NCBI GenBank assembly: GCA_046345315.1
Contig: JBKDKA010000176.1
Coordinates: 1 to 64,000 of the forward strand
Direction: 5' to 3'
Source of the DNA: F1-80-MAGs062 sp046345315
GTDB lineage: Bacteria; Planctomycetota; Planctomycetia; Planctomycetales; Planctomycetaceae
DNA: 64,000 bases
Positions within the stretch are counted from its first letter, which is position 1. Each line of letters begins with the position of its first letter. Shown here piece after piece: positions 52,524 through 62,058 of this stretch. A program made the translations under genes and the position numbers. The notes under the pieces were generated by a model. It ran no database searches and was not told where the DNA came from. It worked only from the letters and a program-made list of their open reading frames with translations.

Positions 52524-53060
52524 ATGAGCAAACAAACAGCACCAGTTGGTTCTAAGCGGATCTTGAGATTTCTGAATTGGTCAGCGGGTGTCGGTCTGTT
52601 TTTGTGTTTGCTGTCGCCCAGCGGATGCCAGCAGAAGATATCAGATCCTGAATCACTCCTGCCTGTTCATGGTACGGTCTTTCTGAACGGTAAGCCTCTC
52701 TCCGGTGCGACGGTTACGTTTCAGGCCATTGGTGGTGAGAAACTGTCGCAGGAAGCAGCCACCGGAACAACAGACGAAAATGGTGTTTACCACCTTCAGA
52801 CACTCTTTGGCAAAGAGACTCGCAACGGCGCCGGACGCGGGCGTTATCGTGTTGTGATCAGTCGACTGGTGAGTTCGGATGGTGCCGTGTATCTCCCGAA
52901 TCCGGATGAACCTCCAGTGCTGAGTGGTTTCAGTGAGTCATTGCCTTCGAGGTACAGTGATTCGATGACTACGGAACTGATTGCGGTTCTCAGTGAAGCG
53001 AACATCGACCTGAATTTCTCCCTGAGTGATTCTTCGAGTCTGGATGATAACAGCAGGTGA
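52524..53060 (+). CDS. transthyretin-like lipoprotein
   Basis: 178 residues. An N-terminal hydrophobic segment (GVGLFLCLLSPSGC) ends in a lipobox cysteine. The mature part is a carboxypeptidase-regulatory/transthyretin-like beta-sandwich: LLPVHGTVFLNGKPLSGATV, GTTDENGVYHLQT, GAGRGRYRVVIS and PSRYSDSMTTELIAVL. Such proteins usually follow a DUF1559 gene in planctomycetes, as here (26 bp downstream). The start ATG has no strong ribosome site, consistent with coupling to the preceding gene. Confidence 0.85.
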   Translation: MSKQTAPVGSKRILRFLNWSAGVGLFLCLLSPSGCQQKISDPESLLPVHGTVFLNGKPLSGATVTFQAIGGEKLSQEAATGTTDENGVYHLQTLFGKETRNGAGRGRYRVVISRLVSSDGAVYLPNPDEPPVLSGFSESLPSRYSDSMTTELIAVLSEANIDLNFSLSDSSSLDDNSR

Positions 53061-53221
53061 CTCCCACGGGATGCGGCAAGGATGCTGCCGATCAGGTCAG
53101 TGATCGTGACGGGGGCAATTTTAAGACTGGGAGTTCTGCGCAGAATCTGCGGCTCTTTCGGAAAGAATGATGTCGGCAGGAGAGAATGCCGATCCTCACA
53201 GAGAGACACTGTCTTCCCGAT

Positions 53222-53257
53222 GGTGCCTGATGCGCAGACGGTGCCTGATGCGCAGAT
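53222..53257 (+). repeat. two 18-bp tandem repeats
   Basis: GGTGCCTGATGCGCAGAC occurs twice in direct tandem, with a partial third copy after it. The unit keeps a three-base frame. It is 35 bp upstream of the SLBB gene start. Confidence 0.7.
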
Positions 53258-53292
53258 AGTGCCGGAAGGTCTCTGATCTCCGGTCTCACAGG

Positions 53293-55290
53293 ATGTCTAT
53301 GAGGAATGTTGCCATGGAATGGCGAAGATTATTGCTCTGCGCGGCTGGGTGTTTACTGTGGCCTGCTTCAGCAATGGTCGTGATGGCGGAATCAAAGACT
53401 CCGTCAGGCATGGTGGTGGCGGTCGCTGGTGACGTCGTGCGCCCGGACTGCTATGAGTGTTCTGATTCACAGAATCTGGTACTTCGTGATGCGCTGCTGG
53501 CCGCAGGGCTTGCCGGAGAGTCATCGCAGGTCACTGTATACCGAGCTCAGAACAACGCCGGCAGCACTACAGAGCTGGTGACCCGGTCGGCGATGGAACC
53601 CGGCGTGCTTCTTCGCCCGGGCGATGTCATTATTGTGCGACTGATTTCAGCACCAGACCAGATGGTGCGTCCCAATGCGGTGATCCAGTCCGGTCACCGT
53701 CCGGTAATTCTTGCGCTTCAGGGAGACCGCATCGCTTTCGGCGATGTCGTCAGTCAGCTTCAGCTTCCGCCGGAACTCGCTGGAAAGGCTCTTCGGATTT
53801 CCTCCGGAACCCCGATGAATCGAAGCAGCCTGAGCTTCACTGATCTCGTTGCTCATGGTGATGTTGTTCAATGTCTGCCAAGTGCGGGGAGACCACCTTC
53901 GAACGCTCGGGGATTTGCTCCAGCCGTTTCGGAATGGAAATCGGACACTCGGTCAGCGTCGGAGAGACCAGTTCAGACCCACGTGGCGAACTCAATCCTG
54001 CAGCAGCATCTGGCAACGGATTCTGATGGTCAGCGCGAGGCTCTTTACGTTCCTTCGGGAGATCAGGGAGAGAAAATTCAGGCAGCGCAGGTTATGAATT
54101 CCGACCAGACTGCTGGTTCCTCCGAACTGGTGTCGCATCCGGAATCGTCGCAGCGAGCCGCAGAATACACGCAGGGCGATGCGATGCCCCGGGAGCAGTC
54201 GCTATCAGGACGTCCTGATTCGCCATTTCAACTGCTGGGGACAGGTGATACTGATGCCGAGATGACACCTGCTGTCACGGTGGCCGATTCATCGGTACTG
54301 ACAGAGACGATGGTCGAGTCGTCCGGAGAAGTAGCACCGATACCTCCCGAGGAACCTCTGATCCGCGGAGAGCCGTCAAGTTGGGAAGGGCGATTCTGGC
54401 AGCTGACTTTTGGTTTGATACTGTTTATTGCGGGTGGGCTCGTGGCGTCTCAGAAGAAAAATGAGGCACCTGGCACTGCTCAGATAACGGAGTTCACCCG
54501 CTCATCGGCGGTAGCGGAACCTCCTGCGGAAATCGTGTCAGCGGCAGTTGGTAAGCTACCCTTGAACGACCTGGAACCTCGTTCCGCCTCTGCAGTGCAG
54601 GGCGAGTCGGCCTCACGGGGAAATGAGGGCCGATCTTCATCTGCTGCTGTGGCATCGATTGCCGATGAAGTCGAGCGACAGAAGCCACTGCGAGCTCCGC
54701 AGTCAGAAACAGGGAATCCACCTCCGTCGGCGATTCCTCTGGTGACCGAGCAGGAGTGGTACAGTGGTGAGTGGATCCAAAAATCCAGAGCGACAGCATC
54801 AGCGGCCGTCAGAACGGAATCGGTAGTGAAGTCGGAAGATCAGGCCGTCAGCTCTCAGGCCCATATTCAGCTCGATGAATGGAGCCTGAAAGCGACCGGT
54901 ACGAAGCCGAATGCCGGAAGTGATGAGAAAGCGTTCGCGGATGAGCTGCAGGATCTCAACGATCTGATCGAAAATCGGCTTCCGGTGGATCTGACAACGG
55001 CAGAACTTCCGCTCAGAGTGACTCTTTTCGGACGCCCTGCAGGACCAAGACGGCTTCGTGTTGATGCTGCTCATCCAGCACTGTCCGGGCCACATGTTTC
55101 GATGGGACAGGAGCGCAGACGCGGAGTGTTCTCAAAGCCTGCGGTATCCGAGATCTCATCGGTAAGGAATTCAGGATCGGGAGCTGATGTTTCAGGAGCC
55201 GAAGCAGTCGCCGGATCCACAGCGAGTGTGTCTGCGGATGACAGCTTTGATCGAGCGCTGACGTTTCTTCAGCGACAGGAAGAGCGATGA
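53293..55290 (+). CDS. SLBB-like membrane protein with long cytoplasmic-type tail
   Basis: 665 residues. A signal peptide or anchor is at about 7-32 (LLLCAAGCLLWPASAMVVM). It is followed by an SLBB/soluble-ligand-binding-like domain (about 38-120: MVVAVAGDVVRPDCYEC, LRDALLAAGLAGE, GVLLRPGDVIIVRL) and probably a second, weaker one (RPVILALQGDRIAFGDVV). A linker leads to one membrane helix at about 371-391 (LTFGLILFIAGGLVASQKK). The remaining 270 residues are low-complexity, with a short conserved-looking end, FDRALTFLQRQEER. The stop overlaps the next start (ATGA), so it is co-translated with an actin-like protein. The start could be 53293, 53299 or 53314. The function is unknown. Confidence 0.75.
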   Translation: MSMRNVAMEWRRLLLCAAGCLLWPASAMVVMAESKTPSGMVVAVAGDVVRPDCYECSDSQNLVLRDALLAAGLAGESSQVTVYRAQNNAGSTTELVTRSAMEPGVLLRPGDVIIVRLISAPDQMVRPNAVIQSGHRPVILALQGDRIAFGDVVSQLQLPPELAGKALRISSGTPMNRSSLSFTDLVAHGDVVQCLPSAGRPPSNARGFAPAVSEWKSDTRSASERPVQTHVANSILQQHLATDSDGQREALYVPSGDQGEKIQAAQVMNSDQTAGSSELVSHPESSQRAAEYTQGDAMPREQSLSGRPDSPFQLLGTGDTDAEMTPAVTVADSSVLTETMVESSGEVAPIPPEEPLIRGEPSSWEGRFWQLTFGLILFIAGGLVASQKKNEAPGTAQITEFTRSSAVAEPPAEIVSAAVGKLPLNDLEPRSASAVQGESASRGNEGRSSSAAVASIADEVERQKPLRAPQSETGNPPPSAIPLVTEQEWYSGEWIQKSRATASAAVRTESVVKSEDQAVSSQAHIQLDEWSLKATGTKPNAGSDEKAFADELQDLNDLIENRLPVDLTTAELPLRVTLFGRPAGPRRLRVDAAHPALSGPHVSMGQERRRGVFSKPAVSEISSVRNSGSGADVSGAEAVAGSTASVSADDSFDRALTFLQRQEER

Positions 55291-56333
55291 TTACTGCGAT
55301 TGACTTCGGCAATACTGAGATTCGCGTGGCGATGCGCAGCGAAGAACGCCCATATCGACTTCGATTCTCGGCGGAACGAGCGGCGTATCGACTGATTCCG
55401 GATCAGTATGCGATTCGGTCTGTTCTTGACCGACTCGGGATTCCCTGTGTCACATGCGAGAACTCAATTGCTGTCATCGGAAATCAGGTCACGGAATGTC
55501 GATGGCTGAATCAGCTTCCTCTGGCTCCGCTTCTGGATCGCACGTCCGACGAAACTTCAGATCTGCCGGCGCGACAGATGATCAATCTGCTGGTGGAGTC
55601 ATTGCTTCCGAAAAGTCTGGATTCATCCTCGATATGTGCGATGGTTCTGCCGGAGTCATCGGGTGCTGCTGATTCATCGCAGAATGAATTTCTTCGACGT
55701 CTTGTCCGTATGAGAGGCTATGAAGTTCTGGAGATACCTGCGGCGGAAGCGGCGATTCTTTCGACCGGGAGTGACTTCTCGTTTACAGGCTGCTGTGTGG
55801 TGATGGGCGCTGAAGAAACACAGGTCTGCATTGCCAGGAATGGGGTCTCGCTGGTGACACGTTCACTTCCGCAGGGCGGGAGTGTCATGGACCGAGAACT
55901 CTGCAGTCGGATGAAGATCCATGTCTGGGATCGTGAAGGAAACTGTTATCTGGATGTCGAGCGTGCAGAGGAAAAGAAAACCGACAGCGGTATCAGTCTG
56001 ATGCATCCTGCTGGTGATTTTCAGAATATGCTGTCTGAGTTGTATGCTGATTTCGTTGAGCAGATCCTTGGCACTGTTGGAAGTCTTCTGGAGGACACGG
56101 CCGTTGCTCGTTGTCTGCCGCCTTCCGGAATTCCACTGATCCTGACAGGGGGAGCATCCGCTGTCGGTCAGCTGAAGGAGTTTGTTGCAGAGCGGCTGAT
56201 CAGACGTCGGCTCGCCGATCGGATTGACCGTCTTTTCGTATCGCCGGAAAACCGCACAGCGGTCCTTCGAGGTGCTTTGATTGCCGCAGAGCTGGCGTCG
56301 AAAGATTCGATGACGCGGAAATCCGCAGCTTAG
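55287..56333 (+). CDS. actin-like (MreB/PilM/Hsp70-superfamily) ATPase
   Basis: 348 residues, about MreB length. The actin/Hsp70 nucleotide-binding pattern is visible: phosphate-1 loop ITAIDFGNTEIRVAM (residues 2-16), a hinge segment VLEIPAAEAAILSTG (connect-1-like), phosphate-2 region GCCVVMGAEETQVCI (about 169-183), and the adenosine motif LILTGGASAVGQL (about 283-295). The usual DxG in phosphate 2 is altered (MGAEET). It begins inside the stop of the SLBB membrane protein, and the membrane protein's tail may recruit it to the envelope. It is not a canonical MreB or FtsA. It could be a filament, a PilM-like adaptor or an ASKHA-type ATPase. Confidence 0.7.
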   Translation: MITAIDFGNTEIRVAMRSEERPYRLRFSAERAAYRLIPDQYAIRSVLDRLGIPCVTCENSIAVIGNQVTECRWLNQLPLAPLLDRTSDETSDLPARQMINLLVESLLPKSLDSSSICAMVLPESSGAADSSQNEFLRRLVRMRGYEVLEIPAAEAAILSTGSDFSFTGCCVVMGAEETQVCIARNGVSLVTRSLPQGGSVMDRELCSRMKIHVWDREGNCYLDVERAEEKKTDSGISLMHPAGDFQNMLSELYADFVEQILGTVGSLLEDTAVARCLPPSGIPLILTGGASAVGQLKEFVAERLIRRRLADRIDRLFVSPENRTAVLRGALIAAELASKDSMTRKSAA

Positions 56334-56360
56334 CACGAAGAAGAGATTTTATCGCTGGCC

Positions 56361-57710
56361 TCAGCGGTTCGCTGCCACGGCGCCTGCAGATGACGTCGGA
56401 ATTCGATCCATGAATCGGACGAAATCAACGTCCAGTCTTGCGATGTCTCCGAAGACCGACTTGAAGTCGCGGAGCCGGTCTTCTGCAGATCCGGGTTGAT
56501 GAGACTTTCTGGATTCAATCAACTGGAGATAGGTGACGAATTGTCTCGCTCTTGATGGTGTCTCTGTCAGAAAGTATGTGACCGCCCAGGCCTGACTGTA
56601 CGCATCCAGAGTACGAGTTGTGAAGAGTTCGTCGGAAGCGATCATTCCCGCCAGGTCCCCAAGCTGTCTGCGAGGAGCAAGCTTTTCCTGATACCAGGTG
56701 AAGCGTTCGGGATTCAATCGAGATCTGAGTGTGTTGTGTGGTGACGATTTCCTCATCCCGGGTGCTTCGAGCACAGTAGCAAGGCCTTCGATGACCCACG
56801 TGGGTGTGCAGGAGATCCGGGAATGGATTCCGATGTTGTATCCGATCTGATGAGTTGCCTCGTGGATCAGAGTGGCTGCCGTGGTGTCTGTCATTGAATC
56901 GACACTTGCCATGATTTCCTGAGAATGACCATTCGGTTGATGCGATGAATCAGCTGAGCCGGGGGCTGATTCTGTTCTGGAGAATCCGTCGCCTGATTCG
57001 GCATGGTGATGCATTGACGTTCGAACGTCAGGACCAAGGCTTTCATAGAGAGCAATGCGATTGGTTCGCAACGAGTAATAACCCTTCAGCCCGGGGGACC
57101 AGACAACTCCGTCACGCCGACAGTATTCAGCGAAGTCCTTCGAAGAAGCAAATACAACTGCGACGAGCGAAGTTTCCGGATGTGCCGTGCGGAAACCATG
57201 AACCCGAAAACGCCTTTCAACGTTTCGGTAAGTCTCCTGAAGCAGGGAATGGTAGGTCTCTGTCCGTCCTCGTGGTCCGCAGACGATGTACCTGCTGCCG
57301 ACGGTCATTTCGAGGGACTTTGGCAACTCGGCTTTGAGTTGATCCCGAAAATCAGCCGCTCCTGCGGTGCGATAATGTTCGCTGACGACACGATGTGACA
57401 GGACTTCCGCGGCGGGCAGTCGTTCGAGGCGACCGAAACGGTCAACAAGGCAGACTTCGTGCTGATCGATCGAAACGATTTTTCCGTTCAGGACCTTTGT
57501 ACTGGTTCTGACTTCCATGACGGGCTGCGCCGACTGTCCGGCGGATGCGGACTGAATCATGACCGCCGCCAGAAAGACGCTGAGCAGAGGAAAGCATGCT
57601 GGCTCCTGAATTCGGAGACGATGAATCCTGCCGCCCGGATGAGCCGGGCTGTCGAATAAATTTGTCTGAGTTCGATGAAACATAAGGCTTGTGTGTGCTT
57701 CTCGCTGCAT
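56361..57710 (-). CDS. DUF1570 protein, metalloprotease-like
   Basis: 449 residues. An N-terminal signal is likely at about 42-58 (LLSVFLAAVMIQSASAG), so the first 35 residues may not be translated. The DUF1570 region has SRYIVCGP, VVFASSKDFAEYCR, GLKGYYSLRTNRIALYE and the zinc motif ATLIHEATHQIGYN (HExxH near residue 282), followed by TPTWVIEGLATVLEA, which supplies a third ligand Glu. The sequence is consistent with a gluzincin-type peptidase secreted to the periplasm. It runs toward, and ends 28 bp from, the actin-like gene (convergent). Confidence 0.85.
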   Translation of the reverse strand: MQREAHTSLMFHRTQTNLFDSPAHPGGRIHRLRIQEPACFPLLSVFLAAVMIQSASAGQSAQPVMEVRTSTKVLNGKIVSIDQHEVCLVDRFGRLERLPAAEVLSHRVVSEHYRTAGAADFRDQLKAELPKSLEMTVGSRYIVCGPRGRTETYHSLLQETYRNVERRFRVHGFRTAHPETSLVAVVFASSKDFAEYCRRDGVVWSPGLKGYYSLRTNRIALYESLGPDVRTSMHHHAESGDGFSRTESAPGSADSSHQPNGHSQEIMASVDSMTDTTAATLIHEATHQIGYNIGIHSRISCTPTWVIEGLATVLEAPGMRKSSPHNTLRSRLNPERFTWYQEKLAPRRQLGDLAGMIASDELFTTRTLDAYSQAWAVTYFLTETPSRARQFVTYLQLIESRKSHQPGSAEDRLRDFKSVFGDIARLDVDFVRFMDRIPTSSAGAVAANR

Positions 57711-58363
57711 TGGCGCCGAATACTCTCAGAACGGGAGTTCCGGCCGGAAGTATCTTGTGCGCGGGCTGAAGTGTTCGGCGTCTGAGACGTCCGGGAGTGC
57801 CGTTTTTCAGACCCTGCGAAGATAGGTTGTGTCAGAACTGCGACTGAGTTGCCTGAAAACGGGATGGAAAAGCTCAGCTCGGATGTTGTTCCGCCACCTG
57901 AAACGGTCTGTGAACTCCCGGCAACACCGTGTTGCGATTCTGCAGCACGGGAACTTCGAGTTTGATGCCATTCTGCATCGTCCGGATTCACAATCAGCAA
58001 CAGCAGGGCGTTCCGCAGCACGGCGGCATCAGTTGTTGAGGAAAGTCATCACCTGCCACGAGAACGACCCGTCGGAGCGGTTTTTCACATGAATGCCGTT
58101 TCTGACTGTCCTTACGAATAACGACATCGTCGGGCCGGCAGGTGCATTCTGGCAGGAAACAGCGTGAAATCTGAGACAGCCTTCTGCGGTGTCTGACCGG
58201 CAATTCCGAGAGAGGGATTGAAACACGAGTGAAGGGATGGCTATGTTCTTCCGCTGAGAACGTTTTGATTCGGGGAGCAGGGGGAAGTCGGGAACTCTGC
58301 GTCGGAAACAAATTGCTTTCCGGCATGATCTCAGCGTGATCGGGTTTAACGCAGGAGATATCA
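57711..58363. other. 653-bp gap
   Basis: No gene supported, despite several overlapping minus-strand frames (57557-58021, 57994-58470, 58029-58409). None has a ribosome site, domain or conserved feature, and their composition looks like chance frames. The region holds promoters for the divergent DUF1570 and aminotransferase genes. CAGGAGATATCA lies directly before the aminotransferase GTG. Confidence 0.45.
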
Positions 58364-59491
58364 GTGAGTGAGAAGTGGATCGCAGACCGGATGCATCGAA
58401 TCGACGCATCCGGCATTCGTAAAGTGTTTGACCTCGCCGCGACGATGGAACGCCCGGTCAATCTGAGCATCGGGCAGCCGCATTTTGATACACCGGAGCC
58501 GGTTCGGGAGGCTCTCTGCAGGGCGGTTCAGAGCGGTCGTAACGCTTACAGTCAGACGCAGGGCATTGCACCACTGCTGAAGATACTGCAGGACGACGTC
58601 GACCGCCGTTATGGTCACGCGGATCGATCAGTGTTCGTCACGTCGGGTACCAGCGGAGCTCTGATGCTGGCGCTGTGCACGCTGGTGAATCCGGGGGATG
58701 AAGTCATTGTTTTCGACCCATGGTTTGTGATGTACAAGCACCTGACCACGCTTGCGGGTGGCAATGTCGTGCAGGTTTCAACCTATCCTGATTTTCGAAT
58801 CGACCGCAGTCGGCTTGAGGCGGCAATAACTGATCGTACGAAGGTGATTCTCTTCAACAGCCCTGCAAATCCGACTGGTGCGGTTGCTTCCGCCGAGGAA
58901 GTCCGGATGCTTGCAGACGTCGCGATGGCGAACGATATTGCTCTGATCAGTGATGAGATCTACCGATCATTCTGTTACGACGGCGACTTCAGAAGTCCTG
59001 CAGAGCTCAATGACCGGACGATTGTGATAGACGGGTTCAGCAAATCCCATTCGATGACCGGTCTGCGTCTTGGGTACCTTCATGGACCCCGCTATCTTGT
59101 TCAGCAGATGATGAAACTTCAGCAGTTCACATTCGTCTGTGCGCCCCATCCGGTGCAGTGGGCTGGCGTTACCGCATGGGAAATTGACCTGTCAGGCTAT
59201 CAGGAGGACTATCGCCGAAAAAGAGATCTCATGGTCAGTCTGCTGAAGGATGATTTCGAGATTCGAGGCGGTGAAGGTGCGTTTTACCTGTTTCTCAAAA
59301 CACCGTGGGGCACTGGTACGGAGTTTGTCACTGAAGCGATCAGGAACAATCTGCTGATCATTCCCGGAAATGTCTTCAGTCCTCAGGATACACACTTTCG
59401 TCTGTCGTTTGCCGCCGAGGACAGTGTGCTGCGTGAGGGTGCTGAGATTCTCTGTCGACTGGCTCGGAACCGCCCTGATGGAATTTCCTGA
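58364..59491 (+). CDS. PLP-dependent aminotransferase, class I fold
   Basis: 375 residues, GTG start with AGGAG 7 bases upstream. Motifs are VNLSIGQPHFDTPEPV, VTSGTSGALMLAL (cofactor phosphate loop), DPWFVMYKHL, FNSPANPTG, ALISDEIYRSF and the PLP-lysine segment FSKSHSMTGLRLGY. The C-terminal arginine is in FRLSF. This matches the aspartate/alanine aminotransferase-like group, but the donor and acceptor cannot be told. It is single, with no pathway genes beside it. Confidence 0.92.
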   Translation: MSEKWIADRMHRIDASGIRKVFDLAATMERPVNLSIGQPHFDTPEPVREALCRAVQSGRNAYSQTQGIAPLLKILQDDVDRRYGHADRSVFVTSGTSGALMLALCTLVNPGDEVIVFDPWFVMYKHLTTLAGGNVVQVSTYPDFRIDRSRLEAAITDRTKVILFNSPANPTGAVASAEEVRMLADVAMANDIALISDEIYRSFCYDGDFRSPAELNDRTIVIDGFSKSHSMTGLRLGYLHGPRYLVQQMMKLQQFTFVCAPHPVQWAGVTAWEIDLSGYQEDYRRKRDLMVSLLKDDFEIRGGEGAFYLFLKTPWGTGTEFVTEAIRNNLLIIPGNVFSPQDTHFRLSFAAEDSVLREGAEILCRLARNRPDGIS

Positions 59492-59759
59492 TTTCTTTTC
59501 AGGTATCATCAGGGCAGTTTTTGAAGGAAATTCCGGTTTAAAGATATTTTTGCTCGAGGTAAGCGCCGAATCCGGAGACACGGGGTTTTTTCGATAACCC
59601 GTGGATTTTGGCCGAATGGTCTGGGATTTCGTCGCAAAAAATTGAACAATAAAAGCAGGCTTTCGACTCGTGTGCAGGCATCTGCGCATAGACGGCCAAA
59701 AGTCTGAGGCAGCGTGATATTTGAATTGTGCAGGTCTGAAACTCAGAAGTGAGGTGAAT

Positions 59760-60935
59760 ATGAGAAGTCCTCGACGACGCTCCAGCGGGTTCACTCTGAT
59801 TGAACTGCTCGTTGTGATCGCAATTATTGCTATTCTGATCGCGTTACTTCTTCCTGCGGTCCAGCAGGCGCGAGAAGCAGCTCGACGCGCTACCTGCCAG
59901 AACAACCTGAAGCAGATCGCACTGGCACTGCATAACTATCATGACTCTCACAAGATTTTTCCACCGGGACAGATCGTGACGCGGTATACCGTGGACCTGG
60001 CCACCACAAGTCTTCCGGTTGCTCTGCGCGTTGTGAGCCCCCTCGAACCTCGAAGTCCGGATCAGTTCCTCGGCTATCACGGTGTCAGCTGGATGTATCA
60101 CATCCTGCCCTATATCGAACGAAAAGACGTTTACGATATGTGGCAGCCACGTTACAACGTTTTCGGGAACTCCGAAATCCAGTCTCCAACGCTGGATGCT
60201 ACTGTCGGCGTCAACGACGCGAAATGGCTGCTCTGGCGGACCACAGGGGCGGCTCCTGCCCAGACTGAGATTCCGGGCTTCTACTGCCCGTCACGACGTT
60301 CCCGCATCAACCGCAATCAGTTCCCGCTCAACTTCTATATCGATACCGTTCCACTGATCGGTGACAACCCTGCACCGACGCTGGCACTTCGGCCGCTCAC
60401 AACGGGAATCGTTGGTGGCGGTAATGACTACGCCGGGTGTGCCGGGTCTGGTCCTCTGTTGTTCAATACCGACGTCAGAGCGCTCTGGTCTGCGACAGAT
60501 GCGCAGGTCACTCAGCTGAACAATATCAGTCTGACCGCCGTCAACCTTCTGAACACTTCCGGACCGAATCGGGGGGTCTTCTATGAGAACAGCGCTGTCC
60601 GGATTGATGACATCACGGATGGCACATCCAATACAATGCTTGTTGGTGAAGCAGAACGGTTCACACGGCTGAACAAGGTTCTTCCAAACCTCAGAACGAA
60701 TCTGGATCGTGCGAGTGATGGCTGGGCGTGGGGTGGTCCTTCGACGCTCTACAGTGCTGCAGACGGGCCGAACAAACTTCAGAACTTTCAGTATGCCGGT
60801 GGCGAACACGCCGGCATCGTCCAGGTGGCACTCGCGGACGGATCTGCCCGACAGATCAGTGAGAGTATTGGAATTCCTGTCTGGCAACGTATTGGAAATA
60901 TTGCTCAGGGAATTCCGCCCGGGTCTGGATTCTGA
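59760..60935 (+). CDS. DUF1559 protein with prepilin-type N-terminus (second)
   Basis: 391 residues from ATG 59760, chosen because GAGGTG lies 5 bases upstream; the frame opens 13 codons earlier. The N-terminus SSGFTLIELLVVIAIIAILI is the canonical planctomycete form, followed by ALLLPAVQQAREAARRATCQNNLKQIALALHNYHD. The C-terminal signature is GIVQVALADGSARQISESIG. It is longer than the first DUF1559 protein in this window and only distantly similar past the N-terminus. A terminator-like hairpin follows. Confidence 0.94.
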   Translation: MRSPRRRSSGFTLIELLVVIAIIAILIALLLPAVQQAREAARRATCQNNLKQIALALHNYHDSHKIFPPGQIVTRYTVDLATTSLPVALRVVSPLEPRSPDQFLGYHGVSWMYHILPYIERKDVYDMWQPRYNVFGNSEIQSPTLDATVGVNDAKWLLWRTTGAAPAQTEIPGFYCPSRRSRINRNQFPLNFYIDTVPLIGDNPAPTLALRPLTTGIVGGGNDYAGCAGSGPLLFNTDVRALWSATDAQVTQLNNISLTAVNLLNTSGPNRGVFYENSAVRIDDITDGTSNTMLVGEAERFTRLNKVLPNLRTNLDRASDGWAWGGPSTLYSAADGPNKLQNFQYAGGEHAGIVQVALADGSARQISESIGIPVWQRIGNIAQGIPPGSGF

Positions 60936-61017
60936 GGTCGGCTCTGCCTGAGATTCTGTGCGGTTCCATTGAGCCGGATAGCACTGAGGCAGTGATTGTC
61001 ATACGTAGATCAGACGG

Positions 61018-61056
61018 CCCGGGTCAGCTTCCTCAGAAGCTGACCTGGGTTCGTTT
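61018..61056 (+). terminator. hairpin terminator after the second DUF1559 gene
   Basis: A 14-bp stem (CCCGGGTCAGCTTC with GAAGCTGACCTGGG, one G-U pair) surrounds a CTCA loop and is followed by TTCGTTT. Confidence 0.7.
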
Positions 61057-61130
61057 ACGGTGGTCACTGGGTTGGTTTCGCTGAATTTTTCCAGACTCAT
61101 GTCCGGGCTGCTGAGAACGAGCTTCCTTCG

Positions 61131-62048
61131 ATGGTAATCCGATATACATGCAGGCAGTGTTCTGCTGTGATGAAGATCAAGGAGGAGAAGGCCGGCAGTA
61201 AAGCAAAATGTCCGAAGTGTCAGCAGGCATTCGTGGTGCCGGACCCCGCTGCGGCTTCTGAAGCGGCTGCGGCCATTGATGAGGACCCGGATCTTCCGGA
61301 TGAGCTGACACCCATGGTGGAGACTTCGGCGAAGCCGGATGTCCTCGGATGGGATGGTGTGGCTGGATCGGCCCCCAGAACGTCTTCGAGAGATACTGAT
61401 GGTGCAAATAAACCTTCTGTTGCGAGTCTGATGAAGGACTTTGCCGCAAAGAAGAAAAAGGGAAAGCGGGCCGACACAGAAGAGGTAGCCACCGCAAGCG
61501 CAGCTCAGACTTCCGGAACAGCTGCGGACGCACTTGCGAGAGCGTACCAGCAGAAACGGGCGAATGCAGGAGCTCCGAAGCCGGCAAAACCACTCATCAG
61601 TGCTGATCGCCGTCTGATGCTGGAGTACTTTGCGAAAGCAATTCCCGCAGTTCTCATTGCTGTACTTCTTGGATACGGCCTGTATGCCTGGGTGACTCGG
61701 GATGTTTATCGTGGCCCGCCGCTGGTTCAGGTGAGCGGAACGCTGACACGAAACGGACAGCCTCTGGCCGGAATGCAGGTGCGTCTTGTTCCTGTGCTGA
61801 GCGGTGATGAGCTTCTGGATGCAGGCAGTAAAGACGGTCCGCCGGCTCGGTCCAGCAGCACCGGAAGAACTGATGCACAGGGAAAATTTCAGATGATGTA
61901 CACCGCGTTGATACCCGGTGTCACTATTGGTCCGCACACGATGGAGATCGCTGACAGTTCCGGGATCCCATTCAATGTCTCGGAAGATCTTCAGCAGCAG
62001 AACATCCCGGGAAACGGAATTGCTGATCTGAAGATCAATCTCAAATAG
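61131..62048 (+). CDS. zinc-ribbon membrane protein with transthyretin-like domain
   Basis: 305 residues. The N-terminal zinc ribbon has cysteines in YTCRQC and KCPKC (residues 7, 10, 27, 30). A low-complexity linker follows, with a basic KKKKGKR stretch. One membrane helix is at about 168-188 (AIPAVLIAVLLGYGLYAW), and a transthyretin/carboxypeptidase-regulatory-like domain occupies about 200-305 (VQVSGTLTRNGQPLAG, GRTDAQGKFQMMYT). The ribbon would be cytoplasmic and the beta-sandwich periplasmic. The layout is common in planctomycetes; the function is unknown. hisH starts 10 bp later, so it may be co-transcribed with histidine genes by position only. Confidence 0.82.
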   Translation: MVIRYTCRQCSAVMKIKEEKAGSKAKCPKCQQAFVVPDPAAASEAAAAIDEDPDLPDELTPMVETSAKPDVLGWDGVAGSAPRTSSRDTDGANKPSVASLMKDFAAKKKKGKRADTEEVATASAAQTSGTAADALARAYQQKRANAGAPKPAKPLISADRRLMLEYFAKAIPAVLIAVLLGYGLYAWVTRDVYRGPPLVQVSGTLTRNGQPLAGMQVRLVPVLSGDELLDAGSKDGPPARSSSTGRTDAQGKFQMMYTALIPGVTIGPHTMEIADSSGIPFNVSEDLQQQNIPGNGIADLKINLK

Positions 62049-62058
62049 GGTGTTATTG

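Noticed and set aside
57557..58470. overlapping minus-strand frames before the aminotransferase
   Set aside because: Three mutually overlapping frames without domains; treated as intergenic.
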